From positions 194,001 through 258,000 of the forward strand of contig CAMPDV010000122.1 of the NCBI GenBank assembly GCA_946699065.1: 64,000 bases of DNA. Reading direction: 5' to 3'. Under the pieces are notes generated by a model. The model was not told where the DNA came from, made no database searches, and was given only the letters and a program-made list of their open reading frames with translations. The stretch's first letter is position 1. Every line of letters begins with the position of its first letter. Position numbers and translations under genes: made by a program. Origin of the DNA: Loxodes magnus (lineage: Eukaryota; Ciliophora; Karyorelictea; Loxodida; Loxodidae). Shown here piece by piece: positions 26,567 through 40,262 of this stretch.

Positions 26567-28573
26567 TTAATTAATTGCTTTTTAAACTTAACTAATATAA
26601 ACATTCCTCTAGTCTTCTTTATCTCTATATCTCTCACTATTCCAATCTTTAATATCTAGAATACCACTAAGACCTAAATAAGCTTCTTAAATGTTTCAAT
26701 TTTTTACGTTAGAAATAGATAAAAACTATAAGGAATTAAGTTACTTATTATGATAGAAATTCAAAGCGGGTTGCTATTGAGATAAGTAAAAGTGCTGTAT
26801 CATGAAATTATCATTATGCAGTCTTGGATTTAAGTTCACTAGCAGATTAAATAAAAAAGGAATAAGATCAGTGAAGAGTTCTATGATTATATGAGTACAG
26901 AGAATGTGATTAACTATAAAAATAGTAAGCAAATGCATATTAGATTATTATGTATTAAGACATACTAAAAGCAATAGATACTCTTTATTTTAAATTAGTG
27001 TTGAAAAGTTAAGTTTTAAGTGCCAATTATAAATCTACTAATTTTGCTCGACTAATATTATTATAATATTACGCTCCTATTTCATTTCTTCTATTTTGGT
27101 TACAAATATATATTCCACTTTTCTAAATGTTGGGATTATATCCAGAGAATTGAATTGTAACTGCTTAGAATATACAATTAGCATTAATATATTTTATATT
27201 GAGCCTTTCTTCCTTAGAACTCATGAAAGTATAAAGAATCATTTCAAGGCTCTACATAAAAGTATTGAAGTCAAGCTTTCACTTTATGAAATCAGCTAAT
27301 AATTCCTGACTAGAAGTGAGATAACTTCTGGAATATATTTCATACTTAAAACAGTAGCTGAACTTAAAAGCAACTTTTAGTAATATTAAGTTTGGATTTT
27401 TATCTAATTAAGTTTAAATAGTTAAAGGATTGCCTAAATATAGAGGGAAATGTAATAATATCCCTATCTTTAGCAATCTTTAGAGATTAACTATCTCATA
27501 CTTTAGTTAAGCCTATCTTCATTTATTTAGATCTCCTTATAGCTTATTATATTTTAACCTCGCCATATAATTTTATTTGACTTTGTAGGATGCAAATTAT
27601 GCATTATGGATAGAAGATTTTAGTTAGATATTTGCTAATTAAAATAATATAGTATGCTTATTTTTTAAATAGAAATTGGCTTAGTTAATTACTAATATAT
27701 TTTGCTTATAAATAAGGAACTAAGAGTCAAAGTATCAATTTTGTGGTTTTACTTTTTTCAAGTATTTATTTTATTTTTGTTGCTCCTTTTAAACTAAGAA
27801 TAAGGAAGATCCATTTATGCTTTTAGTCTTTAAAACTAGTGCTAAGCGAATTCTAAATTCAATATGTATACTGAATTTCATCTAAATCTGCTCTATATAA
27901 TTAACTAGCTCTTAACCTCTTTAAAATACAGTTTAAGATTCTATAACGATAATCCAGAGCTATAAGAGTCTCTTTACTAAAGCTTATTAGATTATTATCC
28001 TGCTGTATCTTAGCTATATAATCCTTATAGTAAATATGCTACTTCTATTTCTTTAAGAAATATACTGCTTTGAACTAAACCAAACCTTAAAATGATTGGG
28101 GTTCGAAACTTAATTTATTAATGGATCTATGGGAGTTTCATGCCTCTTTAAAGCTTATTTTAAACTCTAATTTTCCTTTAAATATTCTAATATTTTGACT
28201 CTTTTTAGAAGCTTTAATATCTTAATAGAGCTGCATCTTATTTACGCTTCTAAGAATATTATTATAAAGCTTTTAAAGAAAATTAACCTTTAAAAGGTAA
28301 AGCTTTTATTTTTAAGTAATCAAGACAATCATTTAAACTCTAGACCGATTAAAAATCTGCTTTGGAGCTTATAGAAGTCTTACTAGAAATTTGCATTGAA
28401 AGCAGAAAATTAGAAGGAGTATATATTCAAAGCATTTAAGTAAAGGATATAAAATAAGCCAGGAGAAAAAAGGAAAGGGTATATAATATATGGTATGAGT
28501 AGTGAATAGTAAGTTGATATAAATACTGAAATATTTCTATAGTTTTAATTTATATAATAAATAAACTAAAGAA
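26567..28573. other. Divergent AT-rich region, 2.0 kb
   Basis: This lies between the COG6 and SLC22-like start codons and must hold both promoters. An open run at 27096-27299 has no protein-like composition. No RNA or repeat was recognised. Confidence 0.5.
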
Positions 28574-30582
28574 ATGAGAAACTCTCTAACTTCTGTTATT
28601 TTCGACGAAGCTATCCATATGGTTGGTCATAGAGGTAAGTACTAAAAGTGTCTACTCTTCCTCATTATTCTTACCTGTATTGCTATTTCCAGTCTTGTTT
28701 GTTCTTTTGAATTAACTTTTTATCCTGTTGATTTTATTAAAATAGAAACTTCCTTGGAGCAAAACTAATTACCTTCAGCTAAATAAAACAATTAGAATTA
28801 AACGAAAAATGAATGTTCTGAAGATCAGATATGTACGAAGATAGAATGCCTAAAACAGGCGGATTTTGTGTCAATAGTTTATGATTTGTAAGTTTTAACT
28901 TTAGTGAGTTATACTGTGAAAAGAAGTATTTTACAGATTTGATACTAACTACTTGAACTATAGGCTTATGAATCAGCTTCCTTATCTTTTCTTGCTACTC
29001 CTGAAATATTGGATATCTTAAACTGTATCAAATATCCCTATCAGTGATATTGGTTTCTTGCTTAGTAATTGCTTTCAACCCCTTTATTTATGCTCATGTA
29101 GTTATGATAGGAGTTTTAGGGTTTTTTTTAGGTTCCTTCATTCTTTCTACATTTTTGTTATTATTTGACTCTGTTACATGTAGAGTGCGAAGCAGTTACC
29201 CTATTTATGCTTCTTTTGGAATAGGAATAGGATATTTGATAACTTCTATTGCTTCATTATTCATTAAAAACTGAAGAATACTGATGGCTATACCAGGAAC
29301 TTTATTACTACTTGTTTTTCTGTTGTAATGGAAAGTTCTTTTTGAAAGTGCAAGATTTCTAGCAGTTGCAAGAGGTAAATTCTATGAAGCTAGAAAAATA
29401 TTGGAAAAGATAGCCAAATTTAACGGCAAGCCAATTTTTTGCGAAACACTTGAAGGTGAAAAGGTGATAGGGTATACAGAGAGTAACTCACTTAACTCTA
29501 GTTAAAACCTTTAAGAAAACTCAGAGAGAGGAAAAACAGAATTTACCAAAATTAGAGTTTACAATTTCTAATCAGGACCTAAATATTTTTCTACAGTGAT
29601 GACACCTACAGGAAGTGTAGCTGTTACAGAAATAGAATCAAAAGAACTCTAAGTAAATAGAAGAATATGTGACCTTTGTAATTTTGAAAGCACTAAAAAA
29701 GTAACTGGAACTATTTTTACACTATTCATTTGCACTTTTTTCAACATAGAAGGAGTTTAATTAAATTTAATTAGCGCTTTTGAAGACTAAAGGAAATTTT
29801 TTATTATTTTAGGAGGCAATTTTTTCATATCATCTTGCTTGACCTTTTTAACTATACAAAAACTAGGAAAGCATGGGTCTCTTGGAATAGGATTAGGAAT
29901 TTCATGTATTTGTTGTGTTGCTTATGCGGTTATTTAAATACCAAATAGTGCTCCTAATGGAATGGAATTTTTTACTAAGCTCATTCTTCTCAACATATCC
30001 CTTATTTGTCTGAACTCAGCTAGATTTACTATCCTATTCTAAGCAGCGGAAAATATTTGCACAGTATTGAGAATAACGTTGATAGGGTTGATATTTTCCT
30101 TTGGAATCTTATTCATTTTATTGTCCAGATACATGCATAAAGCTCTTGATTTTTTAGATCAGCCTTCTATAATATACTACTCACTGATTATAGGGATAAG
30201 TTGTCTATTCTCATGTACTCTATCGGATAACACAGATAAAATAATAAAAGACTTCTTGGAAGAATAGAAATAAGACTTGCTAAAGGAGCAAGACCTCTCT
30301 ATTATTCTCCCAGATTAGTAGGAAGATAAATCTAAACTTAATGGGGTTAAGCATATTAGCACTATATAGCAAGGAACTGATGATCCTTCTTCAGAAAATG
30401 AAGAAGTAGATGCAAGCGCAGCTGAGATGATGCATATGCTGGAAGCTAATAAATTCATAATGACAGACAGAGAAAAACTGCCTTTGGAATTTAAGGAAGA
30501 AGTTAAAGAAAATGAAGAGTAGAAAGTAAGGAAATACAAAAATAAAAAATTCAATGCGCTAAATGAAGAAAAATCAATATGA
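28574..30582 (+). CDS. SLC22-like major facilitator transporter
   Basis: After removal of a 17-nt intron (28888-28904) the protein has 663 residues. Helix 1 (LLFLIILTCIAISSLV) is followed by a large extracytoplasmic loop with several Cys, as in organic cation/anion transporters. Five more helices lead to WRILMAIPGTLLLLVF, then the SLC22 hallmark ESARFLAVARGKFYEARKI followed by LEKIAKFNGK, which opens the central cytoplasmic loop. A second set of hydrophobic helices follows (for example LGIGLGISCICCVAYAV). The C-terminal 110 residues are cytoplasmic, acidic and rich in Glu and Ser. Family members move organic ions, carnitine or similar solutes; the substrate cannot be told from the sequence. 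The loop between halves is longer than usual. TGA codons encode Trp at TTWTIGLW. Stop is TGA. Confidence 0.85.
28888..28904 (+). other. 17-nt intron in the SLC22-like gene
   Basis: GTAAGTTTTAACTTTAG interrupts codon phase 2 after FVSIVYD. Splicing joins it to ELYCEKKYF in frame. Confidence 0.92.
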
Positions 30583-31037
30583 TAACACATCTTTATGAAT
30601 GATTAATCTTTATTTCATTTTAAATTGTAACCAGATAAGTTCTATACATGGTATTTGCCTAATAATGATTAAGCAAGTTTGTGAATACTTTATTAAACAT
30701 CCAGATTAATAAGCTTCTTCTAATAAAAGGATGGAGTCTTATACTTTTTACTTAAATAATTAGAAAATTTGCTTGCTTTGGTTTAAAATTCTTTTACATT
30801 TAAATACTAAAGCTAATATTAAGCTAGAATAAAATGCTTATTTGATAGGCTGTATATCTAAAATCTAAGTGCTTATATTTAGGTTTAGTTAATTAGATTT
30901 AAACTACTATTTTATTTATAAGCTAAAGCATGATAGAAATCATATGGAATATAGTAAATACTAGATAATATCTAAAGAGCTTCCTATTAAAGATATCTAA
31001 TTTAAGAACTTAAGTTAGTTATTTAAAATAAGATAAA
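30583..31037. other. Convergent spacer
   Basis: This AT-rich 3'-to-3' spacer lies between the SLC22-like and CHMP6 genes. Nothing was recognised in it. Confidence 0.5.
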
Positions 31038-31700
31038 TCATGCAAGTACTACTTCTTTTTTAGCTTTAACTACAGTTTTTTTTTCTTCAACCTTAATTTC
31101 TTGCTAATTTATTTCTGGTAAAGGTTGATTTGGAACGTTTGCTTCTTCCATTTTTTCTTTAAGTTCCAAATTTTCGAGCTCACTTAATTTATCCAATTCA
31201 TCTAGAAGATCTTGATCAGTTACTCCTTGAGCACCTAAAATTTCTGATATCTCATTTTAATACTCAATTGCTTCTTAAGTTTCACTCATAACTTTTTCAA
31301 CTTCTGTCAAAGGAGTTTTTTCTTGTAAATCTTTAAGAACCTTATTGCCTTATCTAAGTGCCTCAACAATATTGGAAGTTATTTATGCTTGCTCTACTTA
31401 CTGCACAAGCTACTCTAAATGAAGTTCCTCATTCTATGCTTGCTATAAATGTTTTTCGGTAACTTTGTAGCTTTACAAAGCTATCTTTGCTCTATCTTTT
31501 TTACCTTCTTTAAGAAAAGCTCTAGCTTTTGCTTTAGTTTCATCCATTCTTTTCTATAAAGTTTTTTAATACAATCTAAGTTTATCTCTAGTAACTTTTA
31601 GCTCTAAAATTGCCTCATCGGACTTAGATATATTTTTCTTTCTGGGCTAAGGAGGAGTTTGTGAACCTCCGTCCCTTTTAAAACATAATCCCATTCCCAT
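31038..31700 (-). CDS. CHMP6: CHMP6/Vps20, ESCRT-III subunit
   Basis: This 220-residue Snf7-family protein starts ESCRT-III assembly on endosomes after ESCRT-II recruits it. Matches to CHMP6 are direct: SKSDEAILELKVTRDKL with LYQKTLQ opening the core, KEGKKDRAKIALQSYK, NIVEALRQGNKVLKDLQ, and VEKVMSETQEAIEYQNEI in helix 5. The C-terminus ends in a Pro/Glu stretch (NVPNQPLPEI) resembling the CHMP6 MIT-interacting segment. N-terminal MGMGLCF offers a Gly at position 2 (and again if the second ATG is used), suited to the N-myristoylation known for CHMP6. Length matches the family (about 200). There is no intron and the gene ends in TGA. ATG 31700 is the first start in frame; 31694 is equally possible. 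Confidence 0.94.
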
Positions 31701-33608
31701 TTTATTTTTAATAATATTGAAATTCATTAAAACTTAAAATTTCTCTTTTCATTTAAAATCATCTATTAAACTTCCCTTCTCTACTCTCATATTCAGATCT
31801 TAATACAACTAAACAATCATTTTGATCTTAAAGCTTTATCTAATATAATTAATATCCTTCTTAAAGTATCACAGTTATCGATGTCTCCTTCTTATATGAA
31901 AATAAGCTAGAAATCCTTTAAATTACCAATAGCTACTACCCTATAAAAGTTAATTATTGCTTTTAAGATTTAGATTTGATTCTATTAAGCAAATCTATAC
32001 TCAATTTAATATATTTCAACTCTTCTTTTGTTAATATTAAATCTTCCACTTCATTACAACCCATTTTTGCTTCTTTTCTGTCTTGACTAATAAGCATTTA
32101 TTGATTATCGCTTTAACTCTAAGAGTCCTAAAATAGGACTATCATGCTAATAATATCGCATGCATTTTCATTTATATGAGGTAATCTAGTTTATAGCTGA
32201 TTTTTCCTTCACTTAGGTAATTATTAATGTATTGTATTATGAAGAAACAGAGTATTCCTTAATGGTATTTTAAGTGCTTTAAATTTATCTATAGCCAATA
32301 TGAATTAAAGTAAATATACATCTTCTAATATATCTCTTAGATACTAGCATTCATACTTCTATAATCCTGTTGCCTACCTCTTAATTAAACATCGCTATAT
32401 AAGTAATAGGATAATCCATCATACATTACTCAGAACTAAAGTTGTTTAATGCTAGGAGTTTAAGTATAGATTATTGATCTAATTAACTTGATGAATAATT
32501 GTTTTCTTAAAGCAGTTATAATTGTATAAAATGAGCTATCTAAGTACTTTATTATATGTATATCCTTATTTCTATTAAGTGTATTCCATTATAGTCATTT
32601 ATTTAAAAAAGGTATCTTAATATAACTCTTATCTTTATTCTCTTCTACTAGCATGCTTGTCATAGAATAAACCTATACCTTTTATTCCATAATCTTCCTA
32701 GTTTTTAGTCTGGTAGTATCAATTTATTGTTTATCTGTAGGATAATTTAATTTTCTTTTAAAAGCATAATAACTGTACCTAAAGAGTATTCTTTAGCTTA
32801 AAGTAATGCAAGCTTGAAATATTTATAGATAGATTATTTTATAGATTATCTATAGGCAAATGAAGCTAACAGGAGCATGCTTCAATAATACTTATTAGAG
32901 TGAATTAAGCTTTCATATTTAAGGTTTACTTAGCCATTAATATCTAGGCTTCTAACCCTTTACACTCTCCTTAAGATTCTGATCCTTTAGTTATTAAACC
33001 CACTAGCAGAACATTAATTTCTAATATAATCTTATACAATTACGTTATATGTTAAATACTAAGACTAGCAAGAAGTTAAGATTGAGATTAAAGGATGCAA
33101 ATAAGATAAAAGAAGTAGAAATGAAGTGATATAGAAGAGAGTTAGCTAATAATAAGGCTATATGTAATCTTTATCCTTAAATGATAAATTACTACCCTTT
33201 CATCTTTTTCAATACTACATAGCTACATCAGTCCTACATTCTAAGAGCTTATTAATTTAGTTAAACTCTATAACTAAGAAACTATATTGACATTCTAGAC
33301 TTTAACGGCATTACTAATATAACAGCTTATATTATTAAGAAGCTCCTTATATCTGAGAGGCTTTATCAATTACTATTAGCAAGGCTTATAGATCGTTAAG
33401 CTGTAATAGTAATAAGTAATAAAATCAGAGAATATCAAAGACTTTGAAAAAGCGAGATAGAGGTAGAAAAATAAAGGGAAAGGAATAAGTTTGAGACATA
33501 TTAGGTTAAGTAAATGGAAGCAATTGTATTAAAGATTATTAGCTTTTATATCAGTATAAGAACAAAAGATTAGTTCATAAGTTTAACGTTTCAATTTAAT
33601 AATTTTAA
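31701..33608. other. Divergent AT-rich region, 1.9 kb
   Basis: This lies between the CHMP6 and androglobin starts and must hold both promoters. No gene, RNA or repeat was recognised. Confidence 0.5.
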
Positions 33609-36600
33609 ATGTCTCCTCCTAAAAAGGATTAAGCTAAGTTATTAGCTGGGAAAAAAATCGGTAAACAACCTAAAGAAATCTTGCCAGAGAATTTTTAGAA
33701 GAAAGTGCTAGACTATGAGTTTCCTAAAGAATTCGAAGTAAACGAAACTGAAATGTAGTAGAAAGTAAAATCATGTAAGCTATTTCCTCTTTGGCCAGGA
33801 GATGAAGAGGTTAACTAAAGTATTAATATCGAACCTGGAGAAGTATTTACTGACAGCTTTAAATATGCTTATCCTTCATCAATTGAAAAAAGCTGCAAAA
33901 GTATCCAAAGCATTTAACCTTGAAATTTCGTTCTCTAATATGATTTAAGCAATCGGTAAAGCACTGGAAATATAAAGAAAGCCTTTTCAAAGTTAGGAAA
34001 GAATACTGAGCAAGAAAATAGCTAAGTAATGGTTATATAGGAAATTGAAGCAGGGAAGTAAGAGGAAACAGAACAAATAAATTAAATTCAAATTGTCACA
34101 GTTCAAGAGAGAGACGAAACGGAAATAGAAAGAAACCAAAGACTTTAATTTTTGGAATCTTAATAAGCAAATTCTAAGAAAGGAAAGTAATAATCGTCAG
34201 CTAAAATTGAAGAAAATATTATTAAGGTAAAAGAAGTAAAAAACAGTAACCTAATCATTAGCAAATATACACCTGCCTATTCTAGATGGCTTACTTCTTA
34301 GCTTTAAATACTAATTGATAGAAAATTCGCTGCTAAAAAAGATCCAAATGAAGCTTTGACATTAAGAAATTAGTTATAAGTGCATGATATTATATTTCCG
34401 TAGAAGGATGGATATCCAATATATAACCCTAATGGTAAATATATAATAAAATTATGGCATTGCGGTAAATAAAGAGCAGTAGAAATTGATCATAGGATTC
34501 CTGTTTCTGAAGGAGAACCAATTCTTCCTTATGCACAAAATAAAGCTTTATGGGCTACTCTTATTTGCAAGGCTTTTATAAAGCTTTATTCATATCGTTG
34601 AGAAAGAATAAACAAGCAGATTACATAGGATGATTAAGAATTCGATGCAAGCTTTATCTACAGCATTACGGGATTCTATCCTAAGTTCTCAGTTTTGAGT
34701 AAAGTGATAGGGCAAATTTAGTAAACCTAGCAAGAAGATGATCCAGAATTTTTGAAGCAAGTTTGAAACGAGTTGCACAGTTCTTTGGATGATTATAACT
34801 GGAATGAGATAAACAATATAATCACAGTTCATTGTGATCTTACTTTTATTCCAATTTTACCATCAATGCTTAAAAAATATTAGCAGGACAATATTGACTT
34901 AAGGTACACATTGTAAAATCTTAAAGACTAAGATAAAAATTTTACTTTCAATCCTGAACAATTAAAAGGCTAGATCCAAGTAAGAAATACTTATGAAGAG
35001 ATTTAATTCTTAGAAACTCCTAATCAATCTACTTTAAATGCTGTAGAATCATTTGAAGGTGCTTTTGAATTAGATTAGGAATAGAGGGTTTAGGATGGAG
35101 GAAGGTATGGAAGGAAAAACAGCACTAAGCATAAAACCTTATGAAAATCAGAAAAGAGAATCTTACTTGGTGATTAAATATCTTTGATACCTAAAGGAAA
35201 GCAATGCTTCATCATACCAGGATTTTGCTACCTCTTGTTTGAGTCTTTTAAGAATGAAATAGACTTTGATATGAGATTACTAAGAGCTGATGGAAATGAA
35301 GAAGAAAAATCTAAAAAGAGACCTCCTTCTAAACAAGCAAAGAAAAAGGATCTTTAAGAGATACAGTCACCTAAAAACACTAATTAGGGAAAAAGAAGCA
35401 TACAAAAATCTCCTACAATCTAAAAAAGAGCCAAGAGTAAATAAAAGCGATCTAAAAAGAAGGTTGATGACAAAAAAGAATTTTTTTAATATGAGCTTTT
35501 GAGAATAAAGAGCTAAGTTGAAAATGTCCCTCTTCTTAATATAATCTGTCCTTGAAATCCAAATGAAATTTAAGAAGCTTAAAAAAGAACGCTCAACAAA
35601 GAATACTATAAAAAGCTGAATGAGAAGCTAAAAAAAGATAAAAAGAAACTGGAAATGAGTGATGAAGATAGTGATGAGGGTTAATCTGATGAAGAACTAA
35701 AAGAAGAGCTGGCAAATTATAAAATACTCGAGCCTATAAAGAGACTAACAGGAGGATTCTGGTTGCAGTACTCAGACTTTAACAACATCTTTTAATACGC
35801 AACTATTTATACCAATCCTTTGATATATAAAAATTAGCTTTTCATTGACAACCTCTGAGTAAGTTTTAATCCTTTAGGAAGACCAAAGTAAGAACTTCAA
35901 CTTTAAGAACGAATATGAAGTTCTAATAATAACTCCAGTTGATTAATTGCAAAATGAAAAATTCATTAATCAGGCATAATCTCAAGAAAACTAAAGTTAA
36001 AGTATAGAAGAGAAACATAGATCAAGTGCTTAATCCTAACAATCCTCAAAAACAAATGAAATAATCTTGCATGTCCTTTTCATGCCTCAATTATTAGAGC
36101 AATTTGTTGTTGATCACACTTCAGTTAAATTAAAGCTATAAGAATATGATTTTATAGATGAAACTATTATAACTGAAATTTGCTCTATTTCTTCTACTTC
36201 TGTTCATGGAATTTAGGTAAAGATACCAAAATGTGAATTTATTTTAAGACCTTTTCCAATATCTTGTTCATATGGCTACTCAGCTATTATTGCAAGTAAC
36301 GAGGCTTCCATTTAGTGTATGGATAAGTTTTAGTACTTATAATAGTATTATCAATGAAATGTATCTTAATTTGAAACTACATACCCTAACCTAAAAGGAT
36401 ATCGATGTCTATTCAAGTATAACTTAGAAGTAGCTCAGAGCTAAGAAATCTTTATTAGACTCAATATTGATCCTTCATGGATTCCCTTTTGTAAGCTGTT
36501 GCTTTTTAAGTAAATAGAGAATGAAATTATCTTCTCTCATCTTAACATTCAAAACCTTTAAAAAATAAAGATCTATCTTGAGTAGGGAAAATATAGAATT

Positions 36601-38254
36601 ATAATGGAAGGAAACTTCCCTTAAGCACTAGGAGAAGGATAGTTTGATATTTTAGTTTGTCATAAGTAGTAAGAAGATCCTTAATTCTAGCTTGATAGCT
36701 TATTAGACCCTGTTATTTATACATAGAAGTTTACCCCTAATAAAAATGGATTTATCTTCAAGCTGCATATGTATGCCCTACCAGATACAACATGCAGCAT
36801 GGATCTAGTGCTGTTTAAATTATAAAACTTAGAGGAAGAAACCTAGACAGAAAGACCAAAAACACCTATAGAAATGAAGCAAAGACTTGTGATATTTGAA
36901 GTATTTGAAAATGAATAGGCTATATTTTAAGCTAAAGGAATGAACTCAGGACATTTAATTCATATGAAATTCTAAGAAAATAAAAATTATAGACTAGTGG
37001 CTAGGTATTGCTTAATAGAGTTTCCTGATGCTTAGTAACTATCAGAAGAAACTAAAAATGTATTCTGGAGACTGTAAGTTGTGAGTAGTGAAACTGTTTG
37101 CTTCGTTTCAGATACTGATAAAGAGGATAAAGAAGAAGCGATAAGATAAACTTGGGAAGAGGCTTAGCCAGGTAGAGCAGAAATGGCTAAAATTAATAGA
37201 GCTCGATATCTTGCTTAATAAAAAACAGAGTCTGAATTAACTGAGGAAGAAAAAGCTTTAACTTAGATGACTCTAAATGAAAGAAGAAAGAAATACAAAC
37301 AATTTTAATCAGCAGGATAACAAAAGGAGACTAATGTGAAGAAAAAAGAGGAAAAGAAAACAGGAAAAAAATAAGAAGTTGTTGAAGATGAAGCATATGA
37401 AACAGATAGACTTTTGGAAGGAGTATCAACGCCCAAGATAGAGAATCATTAAAATGAAGAAATAAAATAATTCATTAAACATATAGAAGGACCAAGAATC
37501 TAAATGTTTCCTCCTGGAACTGATCCCAAACTTAGATCTTAAAACTAAAAAAGTAGTTTGATTGAAACTATATATACTTAGCATGAGGATTAGTGTGCTA
37601 AATTAAGAGAACAGACAGAAAAAAGAACAGAACAGTAAGTAAGAAAAATAAATGAGGAGGAAATAATCTAAGGTGCTAAATAGAGCAGAAAATAATTTGA
37701 AAGCAAAGTAAATGATTTTAAAGAAAAAAGACAGCAATACAGAAGCAAAATATCAGCTAGAACAGAAAAAGCTGACTAACTTACAACCCTTTTACAAAAT
37801 GAAGACATTGATATTCAAGATTTAGTAGATGCTATTGAATAAGCGAAATAACATCAATGCAAAGAAGTTCAAATAAAGAATGCTGAAAAGGTAAGTCTTT
37901 TTTAATAGATATGAACAGATTCTTTTTTCACTAAGATGCAAGGATATATAAGCTTAAATAGAAACTAGCATAGAGGATGAAAATTATGAATCCTTGTAAG
38001 AAAACCTTAAATAAATGAAAGAAATGAAGCTTAAAATTGATAAGGAAGTATTAGAATAAGCTCATAATGTAATTTATTATATATAGGCAATTTTAATGCA
38101 TCAAATATAGGAATTATCCAATTAAATGCAAGAAGCAATTAAAGCTAACAATATTTAGCTTCTTTAGAGTCTTTATGAGAAAACTAACGAAGAAACAAGA
38201 GACAAAATGGATGAAAAAATCTTAGCAGAGATAAAAAATAAATTAGGAGTTTGA
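33609..38254 (+). CDS. ADGB: Androglobin-like protein without a visible globin domain
   Basis: Two introns (35859-35877, 37891-37918) give 1,532 residues. Near residue 60 FPLWPGDEE matches the androglobin FPLWPEW start. The calpain-like module holds IYNPNGKYIIKLWHCG, then VEIDHRIPVSEGEPILPYAQNKALW and WATLICKAFIKLYSY, in the androglobin order. After a Lys-rich linker comes GGFWLQYSDFNNIFQ, equal to the androglobin WLDFEDFCVCF segment, then beta-rich modules. IRQTWEEAQPGRAEMAKINRARYL matches the conserved MKQAWETTEPGRA block, and the tail is a long coiled coil. Animal androglobin carries a permuted globin split by an IQ motif; I find no globin-like helices or proximal His here, and the linking region is too short. 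Androglobin is tied to ciliated cells and sperm flagella, so an axonemal role is likely but inferred. Stop is TGA. Confidence 0.88.
35859..35877 (+). other. 19-nt intron in the androglobin gene
   Basis: GTAAGTTTTAATCCTTTAG follows the Trp(TGA) of FIDNLW in phase 0. Splicing continues with EDQSKNFNFKNEYEVLI. Confidence 0.9.
37891..37918 (+). other. About 28-nt intron in the androglobin gene
   Basis: It starts GTAAGTC after KNAEK. Only the AG at 37917-37918 restores the coiled-coil frame (ILFSLRCKDIQAQIE). The nearer AG at 37908 leaves the wrong frame, so this intron is longer than the other seven. Confidence 0.7.
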
Positions 38255-40262
38255 TGAAAAGTTTTAAAATTAATACGTTTTACTGCTTTTAAGATTCATT
38301 ATTTAGTCCTATACTACCATTTCTTCTTCTAACTTGCTTATCAAGTCATGCAATACTTATAACCGCATCTAGTTATCATGGCTTTAACTTTTTTTAAATT
38401 TAATAATCTAAAGAAAATTTAAAAAGCAAAAGCTAGGAATGATTTAACTAATTTAAATAGATCTACTGCTAAGTAAATTACATTCTAACTTACTAAGCTT
38501 TGAGCAAGCTCCTGCATATGACAGAAGGATTAAAGTAAAACTATTAATATAAAAGCAGGCAATCTTGGTTCAAAACATCATAGCATACACTAAAGCTGAA
38601 TATGCGTTTAAAGTAATTAAGTATAATAACTTACATAATATCAAGCTGATTATATTTATAAGCCTTATTTTATTACAAATAAATACCAAAAGTAGTGCTT
38701 TATAACTTATATACATGTAACTTAAATCTATATTATAATGATAGCATATTTAGATATATATAACCTATTTTTTCTTTTAGTAAGGTTTAGAGAGTCTTAC
38801 TTTTGCTGTAATAAGTAGCTTTAATTCTGAGGTGGAAAGATAAAGAATGTAGAGAAGAGTATATAAGCATTTATATTAAAAGAGCTAAAAATAGTAAAGA
38901 CTGGTAATAAGAATTAGTTGAGTAAGAGTAAATACTGTAAATAGAATCCTTTAAATAGAAGAAAATTATAAACTTTTGTTTAAGCTTTCATTAAATTAAA
39001 TGAAAATCAATAGAATGATACTATTTTGAAATGCTATACTGTCTTGCATTTTAATACCAGATTAATAGCGAAAGAAGAACAAGTGATAGTAAACAGCTAA
39101 GGAGTTTAGAAGACTCCATAATACAGGATTTTAGATATAGAATGATAGAGATGTAACTTGGTCTAACATAGATTATTGATATAATAAAAAAGGATTTGAG
39201 TATATTTAGACATAATAGTTATATTTAGCCATTATAATGTCTTCAATATTATTTATCTAGAATAAGCATTTAAAATAATCTAGGAAGCTAGATAGGATAT
39301 AAGTAGAAAAACTGTTCTAAACTAAATTAGATTTTCCCCTTAATACATAGCAATTAATTATAAGCAATAACTAAGTTAATAATACTGATTATCATTAATT
39401 TAATGTGAAAAGCGAACATTTGCTGCCATAAGAAAATATTAGAAGTATCTATAGAGGGAATGAGAGCTGTTTTTGTTTAAAGAATATTCATAAAATACAA
39501 TTAAAGTTAGAGCAAGTAAGTTCTAATGCCAATTAAATAAATAATGCCATTTCAAAACTACCCAAAGCTAGTAAAAACTCATAGATGAACTCGGGAATAT
39601 TAAGGATAAGCTATAAAGGCGAAGCAATTTTATAACATTACTAAGTTGTTGACATTATAAGTAAATAAACTTAATAATTTAAATAGTTAAAAGTATAAGT
39701 AAAGATAAAAAAGATAGTCAGAATAGCTATTATTCATTCCTTTTATTTTAAACTTCAAAAATAAGAAAACTACAAAAATAATCCTCCGCAAATAAAAAAG
39801 TTCTCATAACATAACTAATAAAATGCTTGATATAAACAGAAATGAAGAGAGTGAATAATAAATTTATTATACCACTCATTTGTATAAGAAAGAGCTAGAT
39901 ATAGCCTTTTATTAGTTCTACTATATAGCAATATTACTTACAATAGTGTAGTTAGAAGTATATTTAACTATATGAAAGAAATAAAAGCTATTTATTATCT
40001 CAAATTACTTATGATAATAAGCATTTATTCGAGTATTTGGAAATATAGTTGTATTAGCAGAGTCATTTTTAGTTGATATACTAATTAGATTAAGAAAGAG
40101 GTTAAATACCAAACTTAACAGGAGTTAGAGGTGTTAGTTGTTAAGAGTAGAGGTAGATTAGGTACTTAATAAGTTGGTAAGTAGGAGGATAGAATAGTAT
40201 ATAAGGAAAGTAAAGAAGTAGTGTTTTATGAGTGTTGAATTGCATTAAAATAAATAAATAGA
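38255..40262. other. AT-rich spacer, 2.0 kb
   Basis: No gene, RNA or clear repeat was seen between androglobin and the SSX2IP-like gene. It must hold the promoter of the latter. Confidence 0.5.

Noticed and set aside
28095-28120. GGTTCGAAAC resembling a tRNA T-loop
   Set aside because: No acceptor stem, D-arm or anticodon arm can be folded around it.
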